In this document: piece after piece, positions 1-6,730 of the stretch | Layout: each line of letters starts with the position of its first letter | Numbering within the stretch: position 1 is the stretch's first letter | Virus record (IMG/VR): IMGVR_UViG_3300044678_002635 | Coordinates: 1-20,142 of that record | DNA: 20,142 nucleotides | DNA from: a virus | Strand: one strand, 5' to 3' | Position numbers and translations under genes: made by a program | The notes under the pieces: model-generated | What the model was told of the DNA's origin: nothing | What the model saw: only the letters and a program-made list of their open reading frames with translations | Databases searched by the model: none

Positions 1-1109
1 AGGCCCTTTTCGCCGTCGTCCTTGCCAGCGCCGCCGACCTTGATGCGCGGCAGCACCAGCGTCAGGAAATCGGCGGCGGCGGCGTTGCTGGTGGTGAGGG
101 CGACGACCAGGGTGATCTCGTCTTCGTCGATAAAGTTGTCGCGCAGGGTACCGTCGGTGAAGTAGGCAGTGAATTGCCCGCCTACGACAACACGGCCCGG
201 CAGCAGCGCCGGGATGGTGTTGGCGCCGACGACCGGGTCGCCGCTGTAGCCGCCGGCGATGTTGAGCGAGAGGCCGGTGCAGATGGCAATCTGCGTGCCC
301 CCGACCAGCAGCGCGCCATTGACGGCGGCGACGATGCCGGTGGCGGTGGCGGCCGTCGGGCTGGTGTAGTAGACGCTGCTGTCGGTGGTGATGTCCTGGC
401 CGATGAAGCCGAGATCGATCTCGGCCATGCCGGTAGGCGGCAGGTTGATGCCGACGGTATTGACCTTGCAGCCGCGGAACAGCTCCGACTGGCTGATGTC
501 GGAATACCAGTGCTCGATGCTGTAGCTCAGGTCCGTGTGGCTACTCGTGGGCACCCAGGTTTTTTTACCGACAACGGTCAGCGTGGCGCTGGCGATCGGA
601 CCTTCGGCCGTCAGGGCGCTGGCGTTGAGCACGATGCCGGTGATGACGGTATCGGTAACGCCCGTCACCAGGATATTCTTGTTGAGGTTGCCAGCAACAA
701 AGCTGCCGGCGGTGAGCCGCACTACGTCGCCGATCTTGATGCCGCCTGCGAGGAAATCGCCGGCGGCACGGGTAATGGTGTAGGGCCCGCTGCCGGCGAC
801 GGTGATCGACATGCCGGTGATGGCCGTGGTGGCGGCCCAGGCTTTGCGCAGGGCAGCGGCAATGAAGTCCTTATACGTGCCTGGCGACAGCTCGCCCTTG
901 ATGTTGCCGCCAACGCGACGCACGCCGTGACGCATGTCGGCGATCTGCATGTCGGCGCGGATCTCGCCGGACTGGTAGGTGTCCTTCGACAGATCGAGGG
1001 TGGAGGACACCCGGCGCAGAACCTGGGCGCCGGTGGCACCGGGCGCGGTGCCGAAGGCGGATTCGACTTTGTAACGCAGTTGCTTGGCAACGCCGGCGGC
1101 GATGGTCAT
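1..1109 (-). CDS. Phage tail tube (major tail) protein, C-terminus cut by window edge
   Basis: The minus-strand frame is open from the ATG at 1109 to the left edge, giving 369 codons with no stop, so the C-terminus is missing. The product begins MTIAAGVAKQLRYKVES and continues with FGTAPGATGAQVLRRVSS and GVRRVGGNIKGELSPGTY. These resemble, from memory, the Phage_tube_2 family (PF18906), which polymerises into the tube of long-tailed phages. A GGAG ribosome site stands six bases before the ATG, immediately after the U-tract of a terminator. The gene follows DUF3168 and HK97-gp10-like genes, the usual place for a tail tube gene. Pro-, Gly- and Thr-rich beta-sheet composition fits a structural protein. 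I am confident of the tail role and less sure of the exact Pfam family. Confidence 0.85.
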   Translation of the reverse strand, partial: MTIAAGVAKQLRYKVESAFGTAPGATGAQVLRRVSSTLDLSKDTYQSGEIRADMQIADMRHGVRRVGGNIKGELSPGTYKDFIAAALRKAWAATTAITGMSITVAGSGPYTITRAAGDFLAGGIKIGDVVRLTAGSFVAGNLNKNILVTGVTDTVITGIVLNASALTAEGPIASATLTVVGKKTWVPTSSHTDLSYSIEHWYSDISQSELFRGCKVNTVGINLPPTGMAEIDLGFIGQDITTDSSVYYTSPTAATATGIVAAVNGALLVGGTQIAICTGLSLNIAGGYSGDPVVGANTIPALLPGRVVVGGQFTAYFTDGTLRDNFIDEDEITLVVALTTSNAAAADFLTLVLPRIKVGGAGKDDGEKG

Positions 1110-1119
1110 GATGATCTCC

Positions 1120-1145
1120 AAAAAACAAAACCCGCCGAAGCGGGT
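1120..1145 (-). terminator. Intrinsic terminator before the tail tube gene
   Basis: On the minus strand a six-pair stem, ACCCGC/GCGGGT, closes a stable UUCG tetraloop and is followed by TTTGTTTTTT. The U-tract runs directly into the GGAG ribosome site of the tail tube gene. It would end or attenuate leftward transcription between the DUF3168 gene and the tail tube gene unless RNA polymerase has been modified for antitermination. Confidence 0.8.
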
Positions 1146-1174
1146 CATGGGTGGTGAAGCGGGCGGTGAAAACG

Positions 1175-1573
1175 TCAGCGCAGGTACTGCACGATGAAAT
1201 CGACGGGCTGCTGGAAGGTATCCACCAGCGCGTCGTAACTGCGCGGCCCTGCGCTGTCTTGCAGAACCGATTGCACGGTGATGCCGCCGATCACGCCGCT
1301 CTGCTTGTGGCAGGCGGCAATGACGGCGTCCTTGATGGCCTTGACCCCGGCCGAGGTGGTGGCCAGGCAATTGACCTGGATGCGACCGCTCATCGGCTCG
1401 GTGCCGGTGGTGATGTCGATCGGCGGGCGCGGCAGGTCGGACACTTCGACCCAAACCACGGCGGGCAGCGGATCGCCTTCGGGACGCGCGCCGGAGTACA
1501 GCCGCGTGGACACCAGCGCGGCGAGGCCGCTGCTGGCATCGAGCAGGGTTTTGATGACGAGTTCGGCGCTCAT
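1175..1573 (-). CDS. DUF3168-family tail completion protein
   Basis: This 132-residue protein starts MSAELVIKTLLDASSGLAAL and contains PEGDPLPAVVWVEVS followed by GRIQVNCLATTSAGVKAIKDAV. That is the pattern of DUF3168 (PF11367, gp17-like tail completion or tail terminator proteins). The family is thought to join the tail tube to the head-tail connector and to fix tail length. I chose the ATG at 1573 because it overlaps the stop of the upstream HK97-gp10-like gene as ATGA, which implies translational coupling. An in-frame start further upstream lies inside that gene and is unlikely. Order and length fit the family well. Confidence 0.85.
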   Translation of the reverse strand: MSAELVIKTLLDASSGLAALVSTRLYSGARPEGDPLPAVVWVEVSDLPRPPIDITTGTEPMSGRIQVNCLATTSAGVKAIKDAVIAACHKQSGVIGGITVQSVLQDSAGPRSYDALVDTFQQPVDFIVQYLR

Positions 1574-2049
1574 TTGCCGGCTTTCTTGAATTCTTTCGGC
1601 AGCCGGGTGCGGATGTAGTCCGCCATGGCGTCGATGGCCTGCCGCCACTTGCCGTCGAAGGCGGGCCGCATGAAAGGCTTGGCGCGTGCGCCGGGGTGAT
1701 CGACGATTTCCTTCATCAACCCGGCAATAAACAGGCTCTTGCGATTCTTCGGCTTGATCCAGTGGCGGGCGGTACCGAACTCGACCAGGTGGGCGTACCA
1801 GGCTTTCTTGTCGCCCGCCTTCACTTGGGCGCGCACGGTGCCGGTTTTCGACGAGACCCGCATCGATACCCGGATCGATTGACGAAGATCGCCGTGCTTG
1901 ACTGGCACCTGTGCCTTTGCTGCGACTTCCATCACCTTGGCCCCGGCACGCAGGCCGCCACGCAGGACGTTGCGCTCGATCTTGGCGGGCAGATCCTGCA
2001 GCGTCTTGTGCAGCTCGGCGAGGCCTTTGATTTCGACGCTGCTAGCCAT
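1570..2049 (-). CDS. HK97-gp10-like head-tail/neck protein
   Basis: The 159-residue product (MASSVEIKGLAELHKTLQDL) has the hallmarks of the HK97 gp10-like family (PF04883): an N-terminal helix pair, a QVPVKHGDLRQSI segment, the HLVEFGTARHWIKPK motif near residues 88-102, and the closing AKPFMRPAFDGKW motif. Members act at the head-tail joint of siphophages. The ATG at 2049 is preferred over the one at 2055 because GGAAG lies six bases before it. It overlaps the upstream joining-protein gene by 8 bp and the downstream DUF3168 gene by 4 bp, inside a tightly packed minus-strand operon. Confidence 0.88.
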   Translation of the reverse strand: MASSVEIKGLAELHKTLQDLPAKIERNVLRGGLRAGAKVMEVAAKAQVPVKHGDLRQSIRVSMRVSSKTGTVRAQVKAGDKKAWYAHLVEFGTARHWIKPKNRKSLFIAGLMKEIVDHPGARAKPFMRPAFDGKWRQAIDAMADYIRTRLPKEFKKAGK

Positions 2050-2362
2050 CAACATCTTCCACGAGCAATACGGCCTTGCCCTCGCGCGGGTATTCCTCAA
2101 CCCATGCCACGCGCGCCGTTGTGGTGTCATTGAACCTGACGCGCTGCCCCGCGGAAAGGCCGGCTCGCCAGCGCAAATGCACCGCGCGCCGCGCAATGAC
2201 CTGCGATTGCGCGGCGAGGGTGGCCTGGCGCGCCGAGACCGGGCGTACCTCGGCCCACAGCGTGGCCGTGTCCACCCATGTTTCGACCGGGCCACCCACA
2301 CTGTCGCGCGTGAGGGTAGCGGTCTGCAGGACGATGCGCTGATCGAGGCGGGCGAGAGCCAT
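2042..2362 (-). CDS. Phage head-tail joining protein (stopper-like)
   Basis: A 106-residue protein, MALARLDQRIVLQTATLTRD then GGPVETWVDTATLWAEVRPV, followed by IARRAVHLRWRAGL and a C-terminal VAWVEEYPREGKAVLLVEDV. This matches the phage head-tail joining/adaptor family (PF05521, SPP1 gp16-like), which plugs the connector after DNA packaging. The ATG at 2362 lies one base after the stop of the connector gene. The frame stays open upstream to 2446, but those residues are antisense-like and would overlap the connector. Gene order connector, joining protein, gp10, DUF3168 is canonical. Confidence 0.85.
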   Translation of the reverse strand: MALARLDQRIVLQTATLTRDSVGGPVETWVDTATLWAEVRPVSARQATLAAQSQVIARRAVHLRWRAGLSAGQRVRFNDTTTARVAWVEEYPREGKAVLLVEDVDG

Positions 2363-2363
2363 G

Positions 2364-3314
2364 TCAGTCAGGCTCCCAGTTGAAGCTTGGCACCGCGTAG
2401 TCATCAAGCAAGCCATCGATGAATGAGCGCGGGAATTCGGCAACACTACTACCGACGTTGACTGGAGCGCGGAAATCCACGTGATGCGAAATCCGCAACT
2501 TCATCCACTGCTTGATGCCATCCGGCACGGCCGCGGCGGCACCGTAGCCGGCGACGAAGCGCACCTTGATGGCGTTGGCCTGGCGGCGGGCGACTGGCCA
2601 GGTCAGGCCATAGGCCGGCAGGATGCGGCCGGGCTCGGCCTTGGCATCGACCAGGTATTGATCGGCGGCCAGCGTCTGCTCGACGCCGTCGTTGTCGAGG
2701 TAGGTGATGGCGGAGACGGACTGCAGCGTCGGCTTCGGGATGTGGATCGCGCCGCAGGGGAATTGATCGAGGTACAGATCCCATGTCTGGGTGATCAGGG
2801 CGCGGCGCGTGAGGGTCTCGGCGGACACGCGGGCGGCCTTGATCAGCCCGGACAGCAGCGGGTCGCTGGTGCTGTTGGTGCTGGGCGCGCCGGCGCCCAG
2901 CGCGGCGTCGGCGATGTTGTCGGTGTAGGTGGTGGCGGTGTTGTCGGCGAGGGTGGCCAGCAGGTAATAAATATCGCCGCCAGCTTTCGTGCGCCACAGC
3001 TTGCGCGCGGTGACCAGCGCGCCGCCCAGCGGGATGTCCGACAGCGCTACCTTGCCATTCACCGCGGCATCGGCCACCGTGACGGCACTGGAAATGGCGC
3101 CCGCTTCCGTCTCACCGTCGGCGGTGCCGAAGGTGACGCGGTAGCGATGCGCACCGGCCGTGACGCTGCCGGCCACCGCGGGCGAGGCCAGTGCGCAGGT
3201 GAGCGCGCCGGGCGCGGGCTCCTGGTTGCTGGCGTCAAGCCGGCAATGGGCCATCACTTCGGCGATCGAAAGCGGCTCGACCGCCGGCGCGGCGAATTGG
3301 ACCAGTGCGGTCAT
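2364..3314 (-). CDS. Head-tail connector protein (phiE125 gp8/HK97 gp6-like) with an inserted beta-rich domain
   Basis: The 316-residue product carries two halves of a familiar connector. Residues 10-28 (PAVEPLSIAEVMAHCRLDA) form the N-terminal helix, and residues 150-316 begin SDPLLSGLIKAARVSAETLT and continue RRALITQTWDLYLDQFP. Together they match the phiE125 gp8 / QLRG connector group (TIGR02215/PF05135), which forms the ring between portal and tail. Between the halves, roughly residues 33-149, is an extra segment with the pattern TAGAHRYRVTFGTADGETEA, then LWRTKAGGDIYYLL, then TTYTDNIADAALGAGAPSTN. It looks like a fibronectin-III/Ig-like beta-sandwich of the kind seen in tail proteins. 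From memory, ordinary members are near 190 residues, so the insertion explains the size. Confidence 0.82.
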   Translation of the reverse strand: MTALVQFAAPAVEPLSIAEVMAHCRLDASNQEPAPGALTCALASPAVAGSVTAGAHRYRVTFGTADGETEAGAISSAVTVADAAVNGKVALSDIPLGGALVTARKLWRTKAGGDIYYLLATLADNTATTYTDNIADAALGAGAPSTNSTSDPLLSGLIKAARVSAETLTRRALITQTWDLYLDQFPCGAIHIPKPTLQSVSAITYLDNDGVEQTLAADQYLVDAKAEPGRILPAYGLTWPVARRQANAIKVRFVAGYGAAAAVPDGIKQWMKLRISHHVDFRAPVNVGSSVAEFPRSFIDGLLDDYAVPSFNWEPD

Positions 3315-3320
3315 GCGGTG

Positions 3321-3692
3321 TTACTCGCCCGACCCCACGCCGCCGATGATGCCGGGCGGCGAGACGTCTGCACTCCCGCCCGCAGAAGTCGGCGCTGGCG
3401 GGACGGCGGGCGGAGTGGTCCGCTTGCCCTTGCCGCCGCCCTTGCCGCCGCCCTTGCCGCCGCCCTTGCCTGCCGCTGCAATCGCCTTCAGATGCTTGGC
3501 CGCTTCCTGCTCGGCGGCAGTGGTGGTTTCGCCGGGGCGGGCGGTGGCGGTTTCGGGGGCGCGCCGCTTGAGCTCGACGGCGTAGCCGCCGGTGACCAGG
3601 TCGCGGCCTTCGGCGTCGTCGATCTCCCGTTCGTGGCCAATCGGAAAGTTGCCGGCGGGGCCGGACATCAGGGTGGTGTGCTTGATGTGCAT
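3321..3692 (-). CDS. Small head-region protein with Gly-Lys repeat linker
   Basis: This 123-residue protein has a recognisable N-terminal part (MHIKHTTLMSGPAGNFPIGH, then EIDDAEGRDLVTGGYA). That part resembles small phage proteins, usually unnamed, found beside capsid and connector genes. It is followed by an Ala/Glu-rich stretch, a low-complexity AGKGGGKGGGKGGGKGKR linker, and a Pro/Ala/Gly tail. The linker is encoded by three perfect copies of a 12-bp repeat. The ATG at 3692 follows GGAG by six bases, and that GGAG overlaps the end of the previous gene. No enzymatic motif is visible. The function is unknown; a DNA- or capsid-surface-contacting role for the basic linker would be speculation. 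Confidence 0.65.
   Translation of the reverse strand: MHIKHTTLMSGPAGNFPIGHEREIDDAEGRDLVTGGYAVELKRRAPETATARPGETTTAAEQEAAKHLKAIAAAGKGGGKGGGKGGGKGKRTTPPAVPPAPTSAGGSADVSPPGIIGGVGSGE
3427..3470 (-). repeat. 12-bp tandem repeat inside the Gly-Lys coding region
   Basis: Three perfect head-to-tail copies of CCCTTGCCGCCG (plus-strand reading) fill 3427-3462, and a partial fourth copy follows. On the coding strand they encode GGGK units, so copy-number change would lengthen or shorten the linker without shifting the frame. Confidence 0.9.
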
Positions 3693-3695
3693 GGC

Positions 3696-4070
3696 TTACT
3701 CCATAACGATGTGGAAGGCGCCGCTCTTGGCGTTGCCGCCGTTGGCGATGACGATCTTGAGGCGGTCGACGGCCAGGGCGATCTTGTCGTTGACGGCCGC
3801 GCCGCCGCCGGCATACAGCGCGGCAGCGCCAGCGGTCGAGTGCGTGGCCTGACGCGGGGCGCGCGTCGCGCTGGCGTTGACGCCGGTCTCGGTCCAGATC
3901 GACTCGCCGGTGGCTTCGCTGGTGACGGTGATGGTGGCGCCGTCGGCAAAATCGGTCTTGACGTAGCGGATGGTCGACACCTTGCCGGTGCAGACCTCAG
4001 AATAGGCCGTGGCCGATCCGTCGGCCGCCGTGGTCACCGCCACGGCGGCCAGGCGCTTGATGTAGCTCAT
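3696..4070 (-). CDS. Hypothetical phage head-region protein
   Basis: A 124-residue protein beginning MSYIKRLAAVAVTTAADGSA, with later segments GKVSTIRYVKTDFADGATIT and a C-terminal ALAVDRLKIVIANGGNAKSG. The alternating Thr/Val/Ala pattern predicts mostly beta strands. Its ATG at 4070 shares one base with the upstream stop (TGATG), so it is probably translated by coupling. It sits between the capsid gene and the connector gene among other small unknown proteins, which suggests a minor capsid or decoration role. I do not recognise a named family. Confidence 0.7.
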   Translation of the reverse strand: MSYIKRLAAVAVTTAADGSATAYSEVCTGKVSTIRYVKTDFADGATITVTSEATGESIWTETGVNASATRAPRQATHSTAGAAALYAGGGAAVNDKIALAVDRLKIVIANGGNAKSGAFHIVME

Positions 4071-4585
4071 CACGCAATCCGATACGTAACGAAGGTGTTG
4101 GCAGCGGTCTTGCGGGTCCGCCACATCGACGAATAACCCATGATGCCGCCCGTGCTGGAGTGCAGGGACTGCACGATCGGATTGCCGACGATGGTATGGC
4201 CGGTATCTGCGGTAACGGTGATGGTGTCGGCGGCGGCCAGCGCGTTGTTGATCAGGCACCAGTCGAAGCTGTCATCGACTGCCATGGTCACGCCGGCATC
4301 GATCAACGCACCAGTGGGCAGCGTGTAGGCCGCGGTGGCGCCCGTTGCCGTGGGCGTGGCGTTGATGATCTTGGTCAGCAGCTCGGCGATGGTCAGGGTG
4401 TTGGCGACCGTCTTGGCGGTAGGGGCGCCCTGCGCTTCGAACTTGGTGCCCCGCACGTTGAGCTGCGAGCCGGCCGCCAGCGTTTGCGTGCCGCCGGATT
4501 CGAATGTTTGCACGCCGCCGCTGGCGATGACTTGCTCATCGCCGCCCTGCTTGCGGTAGACCTTGGGTTGGTAGCTTTTATCCAT
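4070..4585 (-). CDS. Hypothetical head-region protein, possible beta-repeat N-terminus
   Basis: A 171-residue product starting MDKSYQPKVYRKQGGDEQVI. Residues 20-50 show a short repeat feel (ASGGVQTFESGGTQTLAAGS), as in beta-solenoid turns. The rest is Thr/Ala/Val-rich, with a DSFDWCLINNAL segment and a C-terminal SSMWRTRKTAANTFVTYRIA. GTGGAG lies seven bases before the ATG. Position downstream of the capsid gene and after a strong hairpin suggests a capsid-surface or head-completion protein, but no domain can be assigned from sequence alone. Confidence 0.7.
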   Translation of the reverse strand: MDKSYQPKVYRKQGGDEQVIASGGVQTFESGGTQTLAAGSQLNVRGTKFEAQGAPTAKTVANTLTIAELLTKIINATPTATGATAAYTLPTGALIDAGVTMAVDDSFDWCLINNALAAADTITVTADTGHTIVGNPIVQSLHSSTGGIMGYSSMWRTRKTAANTFVTYRIA

Positions 4586-4641
4586 GGTAAATCTCCACTG
4601 GTTGCCCCGGCGATCGCCGAGTAGTCCAAAGACGCGGGAAA

Positions 4642-4664
4642 GCAGGCCGGCGATGCCGGCCTGC
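4642..4664 (-). terminator. Strong hairpin in the gap between two head-region genes
   Basis: GCAGGCCGGC and GCCGGCCTGC form a perfect ten-pair stem around a three-base loop. On the minus strand it is followed by TTTCCCGCGTC, a poor U-tract. It sits 27 bases after the stop of the 146-residue protein gene, in the only sizeable gap of this head-gene cluster. It may be a weak terminator, a pausing site, or a 3'-end block against exonucleases that protects capsid mRNA. Confidence 0.6.
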
Positions 4665-4690
4665 AGGGTGTTACGGGTGGATCAGGTGAA

Positions 4691-5131
4691 TCAGGAAGCC
4701 AGGCCGACGCCGAAGGCGCTGGCGATGACGGTGGCGTCCTGCGTGGTGGGCTTGGCTTTGGCGCCGTACTGGATGGCGATGACGCCGCCGATGACGGCGT
4801 TCTGATCGGCACGGGTCAGGCTGGCGAACACGTAGCGCAGAGTCGGCTTATAGACGTCGACCATCAGCACCTTGCTGTCGGAATCCGTGGCGCCGGCGGT
4901 CACCGCTGCGGTGGCCTTCTGCGTGACGGGCGTCGGCGAGCTGACGCTGTTAGCGCTGTTGGCTTTGACGGTGAGAGTCAAAACGCTGGCGGCGGTCACA
5001 TCGCCCGTGAGGGCGATGAACATCACACCGTCGAAACCGGACATATCCAGTACGTCGGAGACGAGTTCGGATGTGGCGGCAGTGGCAGCGGCTTCCACCA
5101 CCGTGACCTTGATGTCTTTGCTGAGATTCAT
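4691..5131 (-). CDS. Putative capsid decoration/minor head protein
   Basis: A 146-residue protein (MNLSKDIKVTVVEAAATAAT) whose core reads MSGFDGVMFIALTGDVTAAS, later DSKVLMVDVYKPTLRYVFAS and GGVIAIQYGAKAKPTTQD. This arrangement recalls small phage proteins encoded directly after the major capsid gene, in which a conserved RPR/KPTLRYV-type strand and an AIQYG...PTTQ end recur. I believe these are head-associated, but no function is established from what I can see. AAAGGAA precedes the ATG at a normal distance. It is the first gene downstream of the major capsid gene, separated from it by a GC-rich hairpin. Confidence 0.72.
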   Translation of the reverse strand: MNLSKDIKVTVVEAAATAATSELVSDVLDMSGFDGVMFIALTGDVTAASVLTLTVKANSANSVSSPTPVTQKATAAVTAGATDSDSKVLMVDVYKPTLRYVFASLTRADQNAVIGGVIAIQYGAKAKPTTQDATVIASAFGVGLAS

Positions 5132-5159
5132 GATGCGTTTCCTTTATCTGGTTGCGGAT

Positions 5160-5181
5160 GCGGCCCGCCTGCGCGGGCCGC
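5160..5181 (-). promoter_or_regulatory. GC-rich hairpin just after the capsid stop codon
   Basis: GCGGCCCGC and GCGGGCCGC form a perfect nine-pair stem with a four-base loop, 17 bases downstream of the major capsid stop codon on the minus strand. There is no U-tract, so it is more likely an mRNA-stabilising or pausing structure than a true terminator. Confidence 0.55.
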
Positions 5182-5198
5182 TAGCGCGAAGGGGTGGG

Positions 5199-6599
5199 TC
5201 AGGAGGCGGCGAGCTTGACGCGGACGAAGGCTTCGGCCAGCACCGGCATGCCGTCAGACTCCAGGCGGCCGATGAAGCCCATCTGATTGGTCTCGGCGTA
5301 CAACTCGGTAAGGCGCTGCACCTGCAGGTCGAGGGCGTCGGCGATCCAGTACTGGCTGTAGTCGCCCAGCGCGCCAACGTACTGGCTGGCGGTAAGGGTG
5401 CTCGGCGCGTATTCCGACATGTTCACCGCCAGGTTGAGCAGGCGATCCGGCTCGCCAGCTCGCACGCTTTCGCGCCAGATGTAGTCACCCTCGCCGTTCT
5501 TCAGCTTGGCGATGACGGCCAGCACGTCGCGATGGAAGATCCACTCCGCCTTGTTCCAGTAGTTGCCCTTGAGTGCAAACTTGGCGGCGATCAGGCCGTC
5601 GAAGGTCGGCGCGGTGGCGGCATTGCCGGTGGAGACGTCGCGCGAGGTGGGGATGCCGTCGTTGCTGGCGGTGAAGATGCCCAGCGGCTGCGCGGCGCCG
5701 GAGCCGGTCATGAAGCCCTTTTCCTGCGAGATACCGAACTTGTACGCCAGGCGATTGGCGACCAGGTTGCCCATGCCGGCATTCATGCGCATCAGCTTGT
5801 TGCTGACCTTGATGCGCTTGGCCAGCGGGTGCGGGGTGAGCGAGCGCTTGCCGAAGCTCATGGTGCTGTCTTCGGAGCCAGTGAGGATTTCGGCCGTCCA
5901 ATTGGCGTCGTCCGGATCGGCGGCCAGGTAGGGTGCGCCCAGCGAGCCGGCCGATTCGACGCGGTACTTGGTGGCCTTGGCGCGGATGAAGACCATGTCG
6001 TCGACGCCCTTGATCAGGGTATCGACGAACTGCTCGGAGGCAACCATGAAGCCGCCGCCAGAATCGCTGTCCGCCTGCAGGGCGCGGATCTCGGATTCGG
6101 ACAGGGCGGTGCGCCCGCTGGCGATGAAGCGGTCGAAGGCTGCGCGGTATTCGTCGCTGCCGCGCTTGCCGGCTGTGCGCTGACCTTCCGGATTTTCATT
6201 GCCGGGCTTGCCGCGCAGGGACTGCTCGGCGGCGGTGCGCTCGGCTTCGGCGAGCTGCTCTTCACGCTCGATGCGCGTGCGCAGTTCGTCGGCCTTGCCG
6301 AAGACTTCCTTGTAGGTCTTGTCCTCGGCTTCCGTCAGGGCGCGCTTTTCTTCATCGGCCTTGTCGAGGATGGCGCGAGCATCGTGGATCAGTTTGCCGC
6401 GCTGGTCGCGCAGCTCTTTCAGCTTGATGTTGCCGATGGCAAGGCCGGCATAACTGAGCCAGGTGGAGTCGGTTGACGCCAGGGCGTGCTGCAGCCCAAG
6501 CAGGAGATCCGGCGGTGATGCGATGGCCGCCAGGGCGAAGGGGGAAAGCGCCGCCAGGGTGACGGCAATCAATATCCCGAATACATGCTTCTTTTTCAT
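5199..6599 (-). CDS. HK97-family major capsid protein with N-terminal signal-like leader
   Basis: The 466-residue product builds the icosahedral shell. Residues about 58-130 (KLKELRDQRGKLIHDARAIL onward) form the charged coiled-coil delta/scaffold domain. The HK97 fold follows from about residue 150, with SDSGGGFMVASEQFVDTLIK, HPLAKRIKVSNKLMRMN, FMTGSGAAQPLGIF and a C-terminal SDGMPVLAEAFVRVKL. These are classical Phage_capsid (PF05065) signatures. The prohead protease is encoded next door and should remove the delta domain. The ATG at 6599 follows AAAGGAACCACA, a convincing ribosome site. The odd part is residues 1-25, MKKKHVFGILIAVTLAALSP followed by FALAA, which look like a Sec signal peptide or membrane anchor ahead of the usual delta-domain start. 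No alternative start codon near residue 58 was found. Confidence 0.93.
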   Translation of the reverse strand: MKKKHVFGILIAVTLAALSPFALAAIASPPDLLLGLQHALASTDSTWLSYAGLAIGNIKLKELRDQRGKLIHDARAILDKADEEKRALTEAEDKTYKEVFGKADELRTRIEREEQLAEAERTAAEQSLRGKPGNENPEGQRTAGKRGSDEYRAAFDRFIASGRTALSESEIRALQADSDSGGGFMVASEQFVDTLIKGVDDMVFIRAKATKYRVESAGSLGAPYLAADPDDANWTAEILTGSEDSTMSFGKRSLTPHPLAKRIKVSNKLMRMNAGMGNLVANRLAYKFGISQEKGFMTGSGAAQPLGIFTASNDGIPTSRDVSTGNAATAPTFDGLIAAKFALKGNYWNKAEWIFHRDVLAVIAKLKNGEGDYIWRESVRAGEPDRLLNLAVNMSEYAPSTLTASQYVGALGDYSQYWIADALDLQVQRLTELYAETNQMGFIGRLESDGMPVLAEAFVRVKLAAS

Positions 6600-6619
6600 T
6601 GTGGTTCCTTTCGAAGAGA

Positions 6620-6659
6620 GCCCTGGCGGAGAACACCGCGAGGCATCCGCTGCCAGGGC
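6620..6659 (-). promoter_or_regulatory. Stem-loop in the capsid mRNA leader
   Basis: GCCCTGGC (6620-6627) and GCCAGGGC (6652-6659) form a perfect eight-pair stem enclosing 24 bases, ending about 20 bases before the capsid start codon on the minus strand. It lies between the terminator and the ribosome site, and could stabilise the capsid mRNA or tune its translation. Confidence 0.5.
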
Positions 6660-6676
6660 GTGAGCGGATTGCCGGA

Positions 6677-6710
6677 AACAAAAAGGCCGCCGTGGTTTCC
6701 CAGGGCGGCC
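6677..6710 (-). terminator. Intrinsic terminator between protease and capsid genes
   Basis: On the minus strand GGCCGCC pairs with GGCGGCC. After a one-base mismatch, TGG/CCA pairs closed by a GAAA tetraloop continue the stem. TTTTTGTTT follows at once. The hairpin lies 21 bases after the protease stop. This is one of the clearest factor-independent terminators in the window. Confidence 0.85.
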
Positions 6711-6730
6711 GGTGACGGGGTAAGAACGGG

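Noticed and set aside
174-1157. Long plus-strand open frame opposite the tail tube gene
   Set aside because: Gly/Asp/Ala/Arg-rich translation without domains. It is an antisense shadow of GC-rich coding DNA, and the minus frame gives a clear tail tube protein.
2481-4136. 551-codon plus-strand frame
   Set aside because: Antisense to five well-supported head genes, with a composition typical of GC-rich shadow frames and no recognisable motif.
4872-6476. 534-codon plus-strand frame
   Set aside because: Antisense to the capsid and decoration genes. No ribosome site or domain.
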